From CAKZYD01 sp039814715 (GTDB taxonomy: Bacteria > Pseudomonadota > Alphaproteobacteria > Sphingomonadales > CAKZYD01), in NCBI GenBank assembly GCA_039814715.1, contig JBCCAR010000010.1:27315-91314 (forward strand): 64,000 nucleotides of DNA. The letters run 5' to 3'. The notes beneath the pieces are model-generated. The model saw only the letters and a program-made list of their open reading frames with translations, did no database searches and had not been told where the DNA came from. Of the stretch, positions 1 through 6,914 are shown one piece after another. A program made the translations under genes and the position numbers. Positions within the stretch are counted from its first letter, which is position 1; the number at the start of each line of letters is the position of its first letter.

Positions 1-340
1 TGGTTTTGTTAAACAATCGCACATCGCACACAATCTCGCCGCTTTGCGCTTCATAAAGATTGATTTCATACCAGCGCGCAACGGCATTGTTCCATCCGGT
101 TGCCATGGCAACATGGCGGCCAACAAAACGCTCTGGTCGGCTGCCAGTCACACGCAGGCACTGCTCCAATAAGGGGCTTTGCGCTGGCGCTGGTGTGCCG
201 GCGGACACAGCCTCTAAGGCGTCCGCTGAAAAATCGCTTTCAATCTCCTCGATTGCGCTGTCGCCAGCTTCGGGCACAATTTGGCGCAGCGAGGGGGAGA
301 CCTCATTTGCGACTTGGCTATAGAGTTGAACATTAGACAT
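1..340 (-). CDS. Hypothetical protein, fourth gene of the pyp operon (partial, runs off the left edge)
   Basis: An open frame runs from an ATG at 340 to the left edge of the window with no stop, giving at least 113 residues. The N-terminal half is acidic and helical. The second half, after about residue 75, looks like paired beta strands ending in a 'WYEINLYEAQSGE' stretch. The gene follows the 367-837 gene by 26 bp on the same strand, so it is very likely the fourth gene of the pyp transcript. I do not recognise a family. A similar 'YE..xG' strand pattern occurs in the preceding gene, so the two may be distant relatives. The C-terminus lies outside the window. Confidence 0.6.
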   Translation of the reverse strand, partial: MSNVQLYSQVANEVSPSLRQIVPEAGDSAIEEIESDFSADALEAVSAGTPAPAQSPLLEQCLRVTGSRPERFVGRHVAMATGWNNAVARWYEINLYEAQSGEIVCDVRLFNKT

Positions 341-366
341 GGGTTGGGGGATCCTTGTTTTCAGGG

Positions 367-837
367 TTAGGGAAAGACTGAGGGGCGATTGAGACCATCG
401 CCAAAGGCTGCTTGCACCGCGCTGAGATAGGCATTGCGCATCTCAGCGAGGCGTAATTTGATAATGCGTGCTGTATGCGCGAGCCCTGCGTCACCTTCAG
501 CGTTTGCCTGCAGCGCCGCCGGCGTGATGTCACTCACGTCTACGGCGATGGCAGGGTCAAAGCCGGCAATCCAGCGGCGCAGTGCTGCCGGATCGCCAGT
601 TTGGTGGACAACGCTCATGCCTGTGCTGCCAGGAGATGGCCAAAGCTGCACATGCGCAACAAAACCTGCGCTGGTTTCATATACCGCAAGGCGGCATGGC
701 TCATGCCCCTCTTGATGGGTGATCGCTGCCTTGACCAACAAAGCGCCAGTCAGATGGAGCGGCGCTTTGCCAGTTCGCGGCAAAACAAATCCAGGTTTGT
801 CAGGTGTCACTGGCCAGGCCTTTAAAGCGCGTGTCAC
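367..837 (-). CDS. Hypothetical protein of the pyp operon
   Basis: This 156-residue protein starts at a GTG (837) with GAGG five bases upstream and begins 20 bp after the preceding gene. The middle (about residues 28-70) reads as beta strands containing 'CRLAVYETSAGFVAHVQLW', resembling the strand pattern of the next gene. The C-terminal third is an alanine-rich helix that probably forms a coiled coil. There are no membrane segments or signal peptide. I do not recognise a family. Its place between pyp and the gas-vesicle cluster makes a role in PYP signalling or vesicle control a reasonable guess, nothing more. Confidence 0.6.
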   Translation of the reverse strand: MTRALKAWPVTPDKPGFVLPRTGKAPLHLTGALLVKAAITHQEGHEPCRLAVYETSAGFVAHVQLWPSPGSTGMSVVHQTGDPAALRRWIAGFDPAIAVDVSDITPAALQANAEGDAGLAHTARIIKLRLAEMRNAYLSAVQAAFGDGLNRPSVFP

Positions 838-857
838 AATGGCCTCAATCGCGAGCT

Positions 858-1229
858 TTAGCGGTCAATGGCCGAGTTGCCGGCAAACAGCTTGCGCAGC
901 TCGCCCAGCTTTTCTTGCAAAGCGCGTTCGCGTTCGCAGCTGGTGATCACCATCCGCGCGAGGGCTTCGGTTTGCACTTGGGCGGAGGCAGCGCTGCCGT
1001 CTTCTACATGAGCTGCACGCAGCCCTTTTAAGATGACACGCAGTTCTTGTTCACGCTCGCACCCCTCGTTCACCAAAGTCGCCATGGTTTGCAGCTGGTT
1101 TTGCAAATCATCCACGCTTGGCGTCACGAAGAGGGTATCGACCTCTCCATCAGAGCCATTCATCAAGGCGAGCTCTTCAGCGGAGAAAAAATCCTCTTCA
1201 AAGTCCGTATCGCTTGTCGCATCTGTCAT
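858..1229 (-). CDS. PYP-linked small helical repeat protein, unknown function
   Basis: The chosen start is the ATG at 1229, which has AAGGAG seven bases upstream; the frame extends further upstream into pyp, but only this start has a ribosome site. It gives 123 residues. The N-terminal 40 residues are strongly acidic. The rest holds two similar helical units, 'VNEGCEREQELRVILKGLR' and 'VITSCERERALQEKLGELR', about 48 residues apart, each with a C-E-R-E core followed by a leucine heptad. This looks like an internal duplication forming a coiled coil. It lies 28 bp downstream of pyp on the same strand, so it is a candidate partner of the photoreceptor. No family recognised. Confidence 0.7.
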   Translation of the reverse strand: MTDATSDTDFEEDFFSAEELALMNGSDGEVDTLFVTPSVDDLQNQLQTMATLVNEGCEREQELRVILKGLRAAHVEDGSAASAQVQTEALARMVITSCERERALQEKLGELRKLFAGNSAIDR

Positions 1230-1257
1230 GTGTATTCTCCTTGACTTGTTGCGGCGA

Positions 1258-1632
1258 TCAGACCCGCTTGATGAAAATCCAGATGCCTTTTGATGCATCG
1301 CTGGTTTTCATCTGGATGCGGACTTTGGTGGGGTTCATTTTGTAATCGAATTCGTAATCGAAAACGGTGTTGATCTGGCCCTCGGAGACAGCTTGGAAAA
1401 AATTCTTATAAAAGGCATGGCCTTTGGCGCAGGGGGCAACATCATTGAAGAAGTTCTTGCCCATGACCTCGTCAGCCGAACGGCCACTGATGCCAGATTC
1501 CACATGGTTATAGCGCATCACATTGCCCTGCTGGTCCAGTAGCATTGCGCCAAAGGGTAACCGTTCTACCCGTTCGGGATCGACCGCGAGAAGGTTCGCG
1601 ACGTCATTCGATCCAAATTTGATCATTTCCAT
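1258..1632 (-). CDS. pyp: Photoactive yellow protein
   Basis: This is a 124-residue cytosolic blue-light receptor with a PAS fold, the usual length for the family. Aligned by eye to Halorhodospira PYP, it keeps the chromophore pocket with an offset of one residue: Tyr41, Glu45, Ser49 (in place of Thr50), Arg51 and Cys68 in 'DVAPC', the cysteine that carries p-coumaric acid as a thioester. The hallmark 'GKNFF' and 'PTKV' segments and the terminal 'KRV' are also present. The start ATG at 1632 has GGAG upstream. It is the first gene of a four-gene minus-strand operon and diverges from the tyrosine ammonia-lyase gene, whose product supplies the chromophore precursor. Identification is firm; the output pathway is unknown. 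Confidence 0.97.
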   Translation of the reverse strand: MEMIKFGSNDVANLLAVDPERVERLPFGAMLLDQQGNVMRYNHVESGISGRSADEVMGKNFFNDVAPCAKGHAFYKNFFQAVSEGQINTVFDYEFDYKMNPTKVRIQMKTSDASKGIWIFIKRV

Positions 1633-1966
1633 AATCAGATCTCCGATTTTGCTTATGCCGCTTCCTTGGCGGCGGAAGTGTCAAAAGAGCCGGTCCAGAA
1701 CCACTGTTTATTGCGCCCATTCCCGGCCTTAAGCGCAAGCACACCATGCGCCTGCTAAATACACGCAATACGGGTAATATCTTAAAGAAAGGAGAATCAA
1801 ACCTTAGTGAAAGGAAGGTTTTTCCAGGGTAAGTCTGTAACGTCAGGCATCATGTTAGTAAATTTACATCTATTAGTAGTGTCCTTTAGGTTTTGTTAAG
1901 CCTAAAGCGGCCATCTGTTCCGGCCAGTCTTTACGCGCTGGCCAATTGAGCAAAAGAGGCCGCAAT
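1633..1966. promoter_or_regulatory. Divergent regulatory spacer between pyp and the ammonia-lyase/gas-vesicle operon
   Basis: This 334-bp gene-free stretch must hold the promoters for pyp (leftward) and for the ammonia-lyase (rightward). Its central part is AT-richer than the flanks. Two perfect 7-bp inverted repeats are visible: AAACCTT/AAGGTTT at 1799-1821 with a 9-base loop, and CTTTAGG/CCTAAAG at 1884-1907 with a 10-base loop. An unused AAAGGAG purine tract lies at 1787-1793. I cannot assign a sigma factor or regulator. The hairpins could be operators or leader structures. Confidence 0.5.
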
Positions 1967-3616
1967 ATGACTATTCCTGCACCCAGCGTTGATCGCAGCC
2001 GTGATTGCCCCACCGTTTGTCTTGGCCCTGACCAGCAGCTAGCCATTGCCGATCTTGAGGCGATTGCCCAGGGTGCCATGCGCGTTGAGATCAGTACTGC
2101 CGCCAAAAAAGCCACCAGCGCGTCGGCTGGGTTTTTAGATGCGCTGATCGCAGAAGAGCGCTGCATTTATGGTGTGACGACCGGCTATGGGCCCCTTGCC
2201 AACAATCATGTGGACCCGCGCTGCAGCGATGCGTTGCAGCGCAATCTCGTTTATCACCTTGCCAGCGGTGTGGGCGCGCCCCTTTGCTGGGCAAGCGCGA
2301 GGGCAGTGGTGACATGCCGGCTGCAGGCGTTAAGTCAAGGCCTATCAGCTGTGTCGCATAGTGTGCTTGATCTGCTGGCCCTGTCTTTAAATACTGGGCT
2401 GGCGCCCGTTATTCCAGAAAAGGGCACTGTCGGCGCGAGCGGCGACTTGACCCCGCTGTCGCACATGGCGCTTGCGCTTATGGGTGAAGGGGCGTGGATG
2501 GATGCCAAAGGGCTGGTGAGCAATGCGGCCGCGTTTGCGCGGATGGACACGCAGCCCTTGGCACTTGGCCCCAAGGAAGGCCTGGCGCTTGTGAACGGCA
2601 CCTCTGCTATGACCGGCATTGCTGGGCTCAATGGCGCCAAGATGCGCAGACTTTTAAAGCAGGCCTGCTTGCTTAGCTTGATGAATGCAGAGGTATTTCA
2701 GGGCCATCTCAGCGCTTGGCATCCCCTCGTTGGTGCCGCGCGCGGCCAGCCTGGCCAGCAGGCTATTCATGCGCTGCTATGGTTGCTCACTGGCCAAGGC
2801 AGCCGTATGCAGCCGTTTGAAGCGACGCCGGCAAAGCTGCAAGGCAGCGGCGATGTGCGCCACGACCAATTGCTGCCGCAAGATCCATATTCCATCCGCT
2901 GCGTACCCCAATTGCTTGGCGCCTGCCTTGATATGCTTGAAACGCATGATGATGTTGTCGGGCGCGAGATGTCGGCTGTGACGGACAACCCCCTTGTCTT
3001 TCCGCAGCAATCGACCCTCATTCACGCCGGTAATTTCTTTGGTCAACATGTGGCTTTCGCTGCGGACGCGCTCTCAAATGCCGCCATCATGGTCGCTATC
3101 TTATTGGAGCGGCAAATTGCCCGCGTGACCGATGTGCAGCAAAGTGCGGGCCTGCCAGCGTTTCTTCAAGGCCGCCAAACGGGCCTGAATAGCGGCTTTA
3201 TGGGCGCCCAGGTGACTGCCACGGCTCTGGTGGCGGAAATGCGCGCGCGCGGTGTCCCCGCCTCCATCCAATCCATCCCAACCAATGCGAACAATCAAGA
3301 TGTGGTGACGATGGGCACCATCGCTGCCCGGTCCGCAAGCGCCATCCTCGCAGACGCGGGGCGCATTGCTGCCATCCATGCCATGTGTATGGCCCAGGCC
3401 GTTGATCTGCGCGAGGCGCAATCAGATAAGGCTGGCTTTAGCCAAGTCTCCCTCGCTATGCGGGACTTTGTGCGCACCCATACCGCCTTCCTCGGCGAGG
3501 ATAGGCCGTTGTCAAATGAGATCGAAACGCTGGCGGACGCAATGGCGTTGCCGGGCGTCTTTGCCGACATCTTTGCTGACATAGCTTTCGCAAAAGATGC
3601 ATTAGCGCAATTTTAA
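1967..3616 (+). CDS. tal: Tyrosine ammonia-lyase (aromatic amino acid ammonia-lyase family)
   Basis: The product deaminates tyrosine to p-coumaric acid, the PYP chromophore precursor. The start ATG at 1967 has AAGAGG eight bases upstream, giving 549 residues, close to the family norm. The MIO-forming triad Ala157-Ser158-Gly159 lies in 'GTVGASGDLTPLSH', and the catalytic Tyr68 is in 'YGVTTGYGPLAN'. The selectivity loop reads His97-Leu98 ('NLVYHLASG'), the His-Leu pair associated with tyrosine preference in Rhodobacter TAL; histidine and phenylalanine lyases differ there. It diverges from pyp and precedes gvpA by 162 bp, so it may share a transcript with the gas-vesicle genes. Substrate is inferred from the loop and the context; no hut genes are nearby. 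Confidence 0.93.
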   Translation: MTIPAPSVDRSRDCPTVCLGPDQQLAIADLEAIAQGAMRVEISTAAKKATSASAGFLDALIAEERCIYGVTTGYGPLANNHVDPRCSDALQRNLVYHLASGVGAPLCWASARAVVTCRLQALSQGLSAVSHSVLDLLALSLNTGLAPVIPEKGTVGASGDLTPLSHMALALMGEGAWMDAKGLVSNAAAFARMDTQPLALGPKEGLALVNGTSAMTGIAGLNGAKMRRLLKQACLLSLMNAEVFQGHLSAWHPLVGAARGQPGQQAIHALLWLLTGQGSRMQPFEATPAKLQGSGDVRHDQLLPQDPYSIRCVPQLLGACLDMLETHDDVVGREMSAVTDNPLVFPQQSTLIHAGNFFGQHVAFAADALSNAAIMVAILLERQIARVTDVQQSAGLPAFLQGRQTGLNSGFMGAQVTATALVAEMRARGVPASIQSIPTNANNQDVVTMGTIAARSASAILADAGRIAAIHAMCMAQAVDLREAQSDKAGFSQVSLAMRDFVRTHTAFLGEDRPLSNEIETLADAMALPGVFADIFADIAFAKDALAQF

Positions 3617-3778
3617 GTTGTATTTTCTATACATGGCGATGTTCGCGGCCAGAAAGGGCGCGGATACTCGGCTGAGCCAATGGCCAGGCCCGAGTTTTAG
3701 TGGGGCATATCTGCCAGTGCAACGTCGTTTGCCTGGCGGGGTGTTCAGACAAAGGAAGGCCGGTAAAGGAGATTTTCC

Positions 3779-3997
3779 ATGGCTGTTGAAAAGACCGTAG
3801 CATCATCAAGCCTCGCAGAGGTGGTTGACCGTATTCTTGACAAAGGTGTCGTCATTGACGCGTTCGTTCGTGTGTCCTTGGTGGGTATTGAATTGCTCTC
3901 CATCGAAGTGCGCGCGATCGTCGCGAGTGTTGATACCTATCTTCGCTATGCAGAAGCGGTGGGCCTGACCACTGATCCTGTCACCGTCGCGGCTTAA
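3779..3997 (+). CDS. gvpA: Gas vesicle major structural protein GvpA
   Basis: This 72-residue hydrophobic protein forms the ribbed wall of gas vesicles. It carries the family core 'LAEVVDRILDKGVVIDAF' followed by 'VRVSLVGIELLSIEVR' and 'ASVDTYLRYAEAVGL', essentially the canonical GvpA with its helix-strand-strand-helix layout. AAAGGAG lies eight bases before the ATG, the strongest ribosome site in the cluster, as expected for the most abundant wall protein. It is the first of three GvpA-family genes here and the only one of standard wall-protein length. A hairpin follows directly downstream. Confidence 0.97.
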   Translation: MAVEKTVASSSLAEVVDRILDKGVVIDAFVRVSLVGIELLSIEVRAIVASVDTYLRYAEAVGLTTDPVTVAA

Positions 3998-4014
3998 CCC
4001 TGCGATGAGCAAAT

Positions 4015-4040
4015 AGGCACGGGGCAGCTGCTCCGTGCCT
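4015..4040 (+). terminator. Hairpin after gvpA, likely attenuator or mRNA-stabilising structure
   Basis: A perfect 8-bp inverted repeat (AGGCACGG/CCGTGCCT) with a 10-base loop starts 18 bp after the gvpA stop codon. There is no following run of T, so it is probably not a full terminator. A partial attenuator or 3'-end stabiliser would let gvpA transcripts exceed those of the downstream accessory genes, which continue on the same strand. Confidence 0.5.
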
Positions 4041-4081
4041 GCGCATTTGTTTGCACTTATGAGACAGAAGGACCTGCGCGC

Positions 4082-4870
4082 ATGAAACCGCAACCGCCAA
4101 CTCGCAGCCCCTATGCATCAGATCAAATTCGCAGTGAGGCGCGATCTTATGTGGCGCAGCTGCGGGCACAGCGCCTAGCGCGCGTTCAAGGCGCGGCGCC
4201 TCAAGCTGTGCCAGTGGCGCCGCCTTCAGAAGGGGCGGCGACCAAGCGGCCAAAGCACGCGTCAAAAGCGCCTGCTAAGACGAACGGCAAAAAGATCGGC
4301 AAGCGCGGTATCCGCATAGATGTGGCGCATCTGGAAGAAGCGCCCAAGAGCGCGCCGTTAACGAAGAAGACGATTGACGCAGACTCCCCTGCGCCGCCAA
4401 AACAGGAAAGCCCGCGTGAGAGCGTTCGCAGCGGGGCGTCAAAAGCGCGCGCCGCTGCCCGGGACGCGCAGCAAAAACTGCGCGCGGCGCGTTTAAAACA
4501 ACGTGAAGCCGCCGCCAAACAAAGAGAAGCAGCGTCGCGCGCGAAGGCTGATCAACGCAGCGCGCGGACCCGCCCCGCCTCATCGCTCACCCAGCGCCGT
4601 TGGACGCCGGCGCGTAGCGCCGCGCAAGCAGCGCCGCCTAAAGCAGTGCCGGTCCAGCCAGCAGCAAATGCTGCCGCGCTCATTCAGCTGCGCGGCATAG
4701 GCGAGGCGATGTGCCGCCGTCTGGAGCAGGCTGGTATAGATAGCTTGCCGGTCCTCGTTGATCTGCCACCTAGCATCATTCGTGAGCGCTTAGGTCCGGT
4801 GAGTGCCTTAGCCAATGTCGAAGGCTGGCAAGCTGAGGCTAAAACGCTTTTGAGCCCTAGCGAAAAATAA
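4082..4870 (+). CDS. Basic low-complexity protein with C-terminal helix-hairpin-helix domain, gas-vesicle cluster
   Basis: This 262-residue protein has an AGAAGGA ribosome site before its ATG. Residues 1-205 are rich in Ala, Arg, Lys, Gln and Pro, with a long basic helix around 118-165. The last 55 residues ('LIQLRGIGEAMCRRL' onward) resemble a helix-hairpin-helix fold of the kind seen in DNA nucleases and ribosomal-type proteins. It sits between gvpA and gvpN, where cyanobacteria and some proteobacteria carry gvpC, but no GvpC-type repeat is visible. It could be a divergent outer-surface or scaffold protein, or a nucleic-acid binder. Function unknown. Confidence 0.75.
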   Translation: MKPQPPTRSPYASDQIRSEARSYVAQLRAQRLARVQGAAPQAVPVAPPSEGAATKRPKHASKAPAKTNGKKIGKRGIRIDVAHLEEAPKSAPLTKKTIDADSPAPPKQESPRESVRSGASKARAAARDAQQKLRAARLKQREAAAKQREAASRAKADQRSARTRPASSLTQRRWTPARSAAQAAPPKAVPVQPAANAAALIQLRGIGEAMCRRLEQAGIDSLPVLVDLPPSIIRERLGPVSALANVEGWQAEAKTLLSPSEK

Positions 4871-4985
4871 CACGTAAAAAGTGTAATATTCTAGCTTTGG
4901 TAACGCAGCGTTAACCGTATTCTCTCAGAATATCCCTGCTTTCCCCAGACGAATACGACAGGGGTTGAGGAAGAGGCGAATACCG

Positions 4986-5996
4986 ATGGTTGTGCATAAA
5001 GAACCGTTAAGCGACGATATAGGAACGCTGGCAGGGCCGGCTGGAGCGATCACAGATGAACTGGCCAGCGGCATTGATGTGAGCGGCCGCAGCTTTTGTG
5101 AAGACTTCGTTCTAACCCATGAACTTGATGGTCTGGCCGAGCGCTCACTACGCTATCTCGATGCGCGCATCCCCATTCATTTCAGAGGTCGCGCTGGCTG
5201 CGGCAAGACTGCGCTCGCCCTATATTTAGCCCATGAGTTAGGCGGCGGCGTGTATTTTCTCAGCGGCGACGCCATGCGCACCACAGAATCGCTGGTAGGC
5301 CAAGAAACGGGTATGAAAACTCGCCATGTGGTCGACCGCTATGTGCATTCCGTGCGCAAGGTGGAGCAAGAAACCTCCATCCACTGGCAAGCAGATGTGC
5401 TCACGCAGGCGGCTCTGGGCGGCGGCACTCTTGTTTATGACGAGTTCACGCGCTCTCCAGCGGAAGCCAACAATGCGCTACTTTCCGTTTTGGAAGAAGG
5501 CATTTTGATGCTTCCGGCTGCCGCTGGCAAAGGCAGTTTTGCTCCTGTTCATGAAGATTTTCGGGTTATTTTTACATCCAACAGCGCTGAATATGCTGGC
5601 GTGCAGGCGCCGCAAGATGCGCTCATTGACCGCATGATCACCTTTGACTTAGATGATCTGTCTGCCCAAACCGAGACCGCAATTGTCTCCCATAGAAGCG
5701 GCATTGCATCCGTCCTGGCCCAGCGGCTCGTTGCGCTCGTGCGCGCCGCGCGCGAGACTGGCGCGTTTCACCAAGTGCCGACCATGCGGGCCAGCCTGAT
5801 GATGGCGCAGGTGGTGCAGCGCGGCGGGCTCAGCGTCAGCGCGGAAGACCCGACCTTTTGCGAATTGGTCTTAGATATTCTGGCCTCAAAGGGGCGCAGA
5901 GCAGATGGCGCGACATGCATCAAAAGCTTGCGGGCTGATTTGAGCGATTTAATCGCGCACCATTGCCCAGCCCCGAAACGCCGGGCACGCGCTTAG
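4986..5996 (+). CDS. gvpN: Gas vesicle protein GvpN, MoxR-type AAA+ ATPase
   Basis: GvpN is an ATPase needed for vesicle enlargement. The ATG at 4986, with AAGAGG nine bases upstream, was preferred to the TTG at 4965, giving 336 residues. The Walker A motif 'GRAGCGKT' is at residues 68-75, Walker B is 'TLVYDEF', and sensor-1 is 'FRVIFTSN'. The 'EFTRSPAEANNALLSVLEEG' stretch is characteristic of GvpN/MoxR proteins. The gvpJ-like gene starts two bases after the stop, so the two are co-transcribed. Confidence 0.95.
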   Translation: MVVHKEPLSDDIGTLAGPAGAITDELASGIDVSGRSFCEDFVLTHELDGLAERSLRYLDARIPIHFRGRAGCGKTALALYLAHELGGGVYFLSGDAMRTTESLVGQETGMKTRHVVDRYVHSVRKVEQETSIHWQADVLTQAALGGGTLVYDEFTRSPAEANNALLSVLEEGILMLPAAAGKGSFAPVHEDFRVIFTSNSAEYAGVQAPQDALIDRMITFDLDDLSAQTETAIVSHRSGIASVLAQRLVALVRAARETGAFHQVPTMRASLMMAQVVQRGGLSVSAEDPTFCELVLDILASKGRRADGATCIKSLRADLSDLIAHHCPAPKRRARA

Positions 5997-5998
5997 AT

Positions 5999-6373
5999 AT
6001 GGGGAAAGTGGTTCATCATAGCGGGGCATCAACGCTGGCCGATGTGCTCGACCGTGTCTTAGACAAAGGCGTTGTCGTGGCGGGTGATGTCGCGATTTCG
6101 CTGGTCGGCGTTGAACTGCTGACGATACGGCTGCGGTTATTGGTGTCTTCCGTCGATAAAGCACGGGAGATGGGCATCTCCTGGTGGGAGACGGACCCGT
6201 TTTTAAACTCAAAAGCCAAGTCCTTAGAGCTCGAAAAACAAGATCTCAAAGAGCGCGTGGACGCCCTTGAAGCGCAGCTGCGCCTTGCGGCAGATGGCGG
6301 CAAAATTATGCGCCCGCGTGATCTCACGCATGTCACCGGCGGGCCTGATGGGGAAGGCAGAAGCGATGACTAA
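5999..6373 (+). CDS. gvpJ: Gas vesicle protein GvpJ-like (second GvpA-family protein)
   Basis: This 124-residue protein carries the GvpA fold at residues 12-60 ('LADVLDRVLDKGVVVAG', then 'VELLTIRLRLL') followed by 'KAREMGISWWETDPFL' and a charged C-terminal helix with heptads. That extension separates minor GvpJ-type proteins from the wall protein. The ATG at 5999 is preferred because an upstream TTG would lie deep inside gvpN; its ribosome site is weak, suggesting coupled translation. It overlaps the next gene by 8 bp. Minor GvpA paralogues are thought to seed or cap vesicles. Confidence 0.9.
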   Translation: MGKVVHHSGASTLADVLDRVLDKGVVVAGDVAISLVGVELLTIRLRLLVSSVDKAREMGISWWETDPFLNSKAKSLELEKQDLKERVDALEAQLRLAADGGKIMRPRDLTHVTGGPDGEGRSDD

Positions 6374-6902
6374 ACGGCGCAGGACGCAAGGCCCGACCGC
6401 AGACGATTTTCGCGAGGCCAAAACCCGCCTAAAAGATATTGGCAGCGGATTAAGCAGCGTGTTTGAGGCCGTATCGCAGTTGATTGAGGAAGCCGGCAAA
6501 GATGGCGCGCCGGGCCAAGGCGGCAAAACGGCGCCAGGCCGGCGTTTGACCAGCAGCTTTGACGTACGCGTAGGCACCCTAGATGAGCTGGGCGCTGGCC
6601 GCGCTGAAAAGCCAGCGCCTGCGAACCCGAAGCGCGCGCCAGTGCATCCACAAGCCGCCGAACACCATGTGAGAGAGGACGGCGTCCTCGTGATTGTCAC
6701 GCTTGGAAAAGCAAAGGCGCAAGATGCCGCGCTTATCCGCACGCAAAACGGCGCAGCGGTGACATGTGGTACCTGGCGCTACGCCATGACGGCGCCCAGA
6801 CCTCTGGCGCTGCAGCAGGTCGCCACGACACTGCGCAACGGTTATCTTACATTTCACATTCCTTTTCGTTCGCCCGCGTTTGGCAACGAAACCCAGCAAT
6901 AG
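6366..6902 (+). CDS. gvpH: Gas vesicle protein GvpH-like (Hsp20-like domain)
   Basis: The ATG at 6366 overlaps the gvpJ stop and gives 178 residues. The layout matches GvpH: a basic N-terminus, a short helix 'IGSGLSSVFEAVSQLIEEAG', the 'FDVRVGTLDELG' segment, then a beta-rich C-terminal half ('VREDGVLVIVTLGKA' to 'LTFHIPF') that resembles an alpha-crystallin/Hsp20 sandwich. GvpH is regarded as a small chaperone-like accessory protein. The assignment rests on architecture and position rather than strong motifs. Confidence 0.75.
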   Translation: MTKRRRTQGPTADDFREAKTRLKDIGSGLSSVFEAVSQLIEEAGKDGAPGQGGKTAPGRRLTSSFDVRVGTLDELGAGRAEKPAPANPKRAPVHPQAAEHHVREDGVLVIVTLGKAKAQDAALIRTQNGAAVTCGTWRYAMTAPRPLALQQVATTLRNGYLTFHIPFRSPAFGNETQQ

Positions 6903-6914
6903 GACCCTAAGCCC

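Noticed and set aside
1852..1899. A 15-codon leader-peptide-like frame before the ammonia-lyase gene
   Set aside because: It has no ribosome site and no run of regulatory codons.
1840..1940. A PpsR/CrtJ-type TGT-N12-ACA light-regulator site in the pyp/tal spacer
   Set aside because: No correctly spaced pair was found; only unrelated inverted repeats are present.
1967..3616. Histidine ammonia-lyase (hutH)
   Set aside because: The selectivity loop is of the tyrosine type and no other hut genes are present; the partner gene is pyp.
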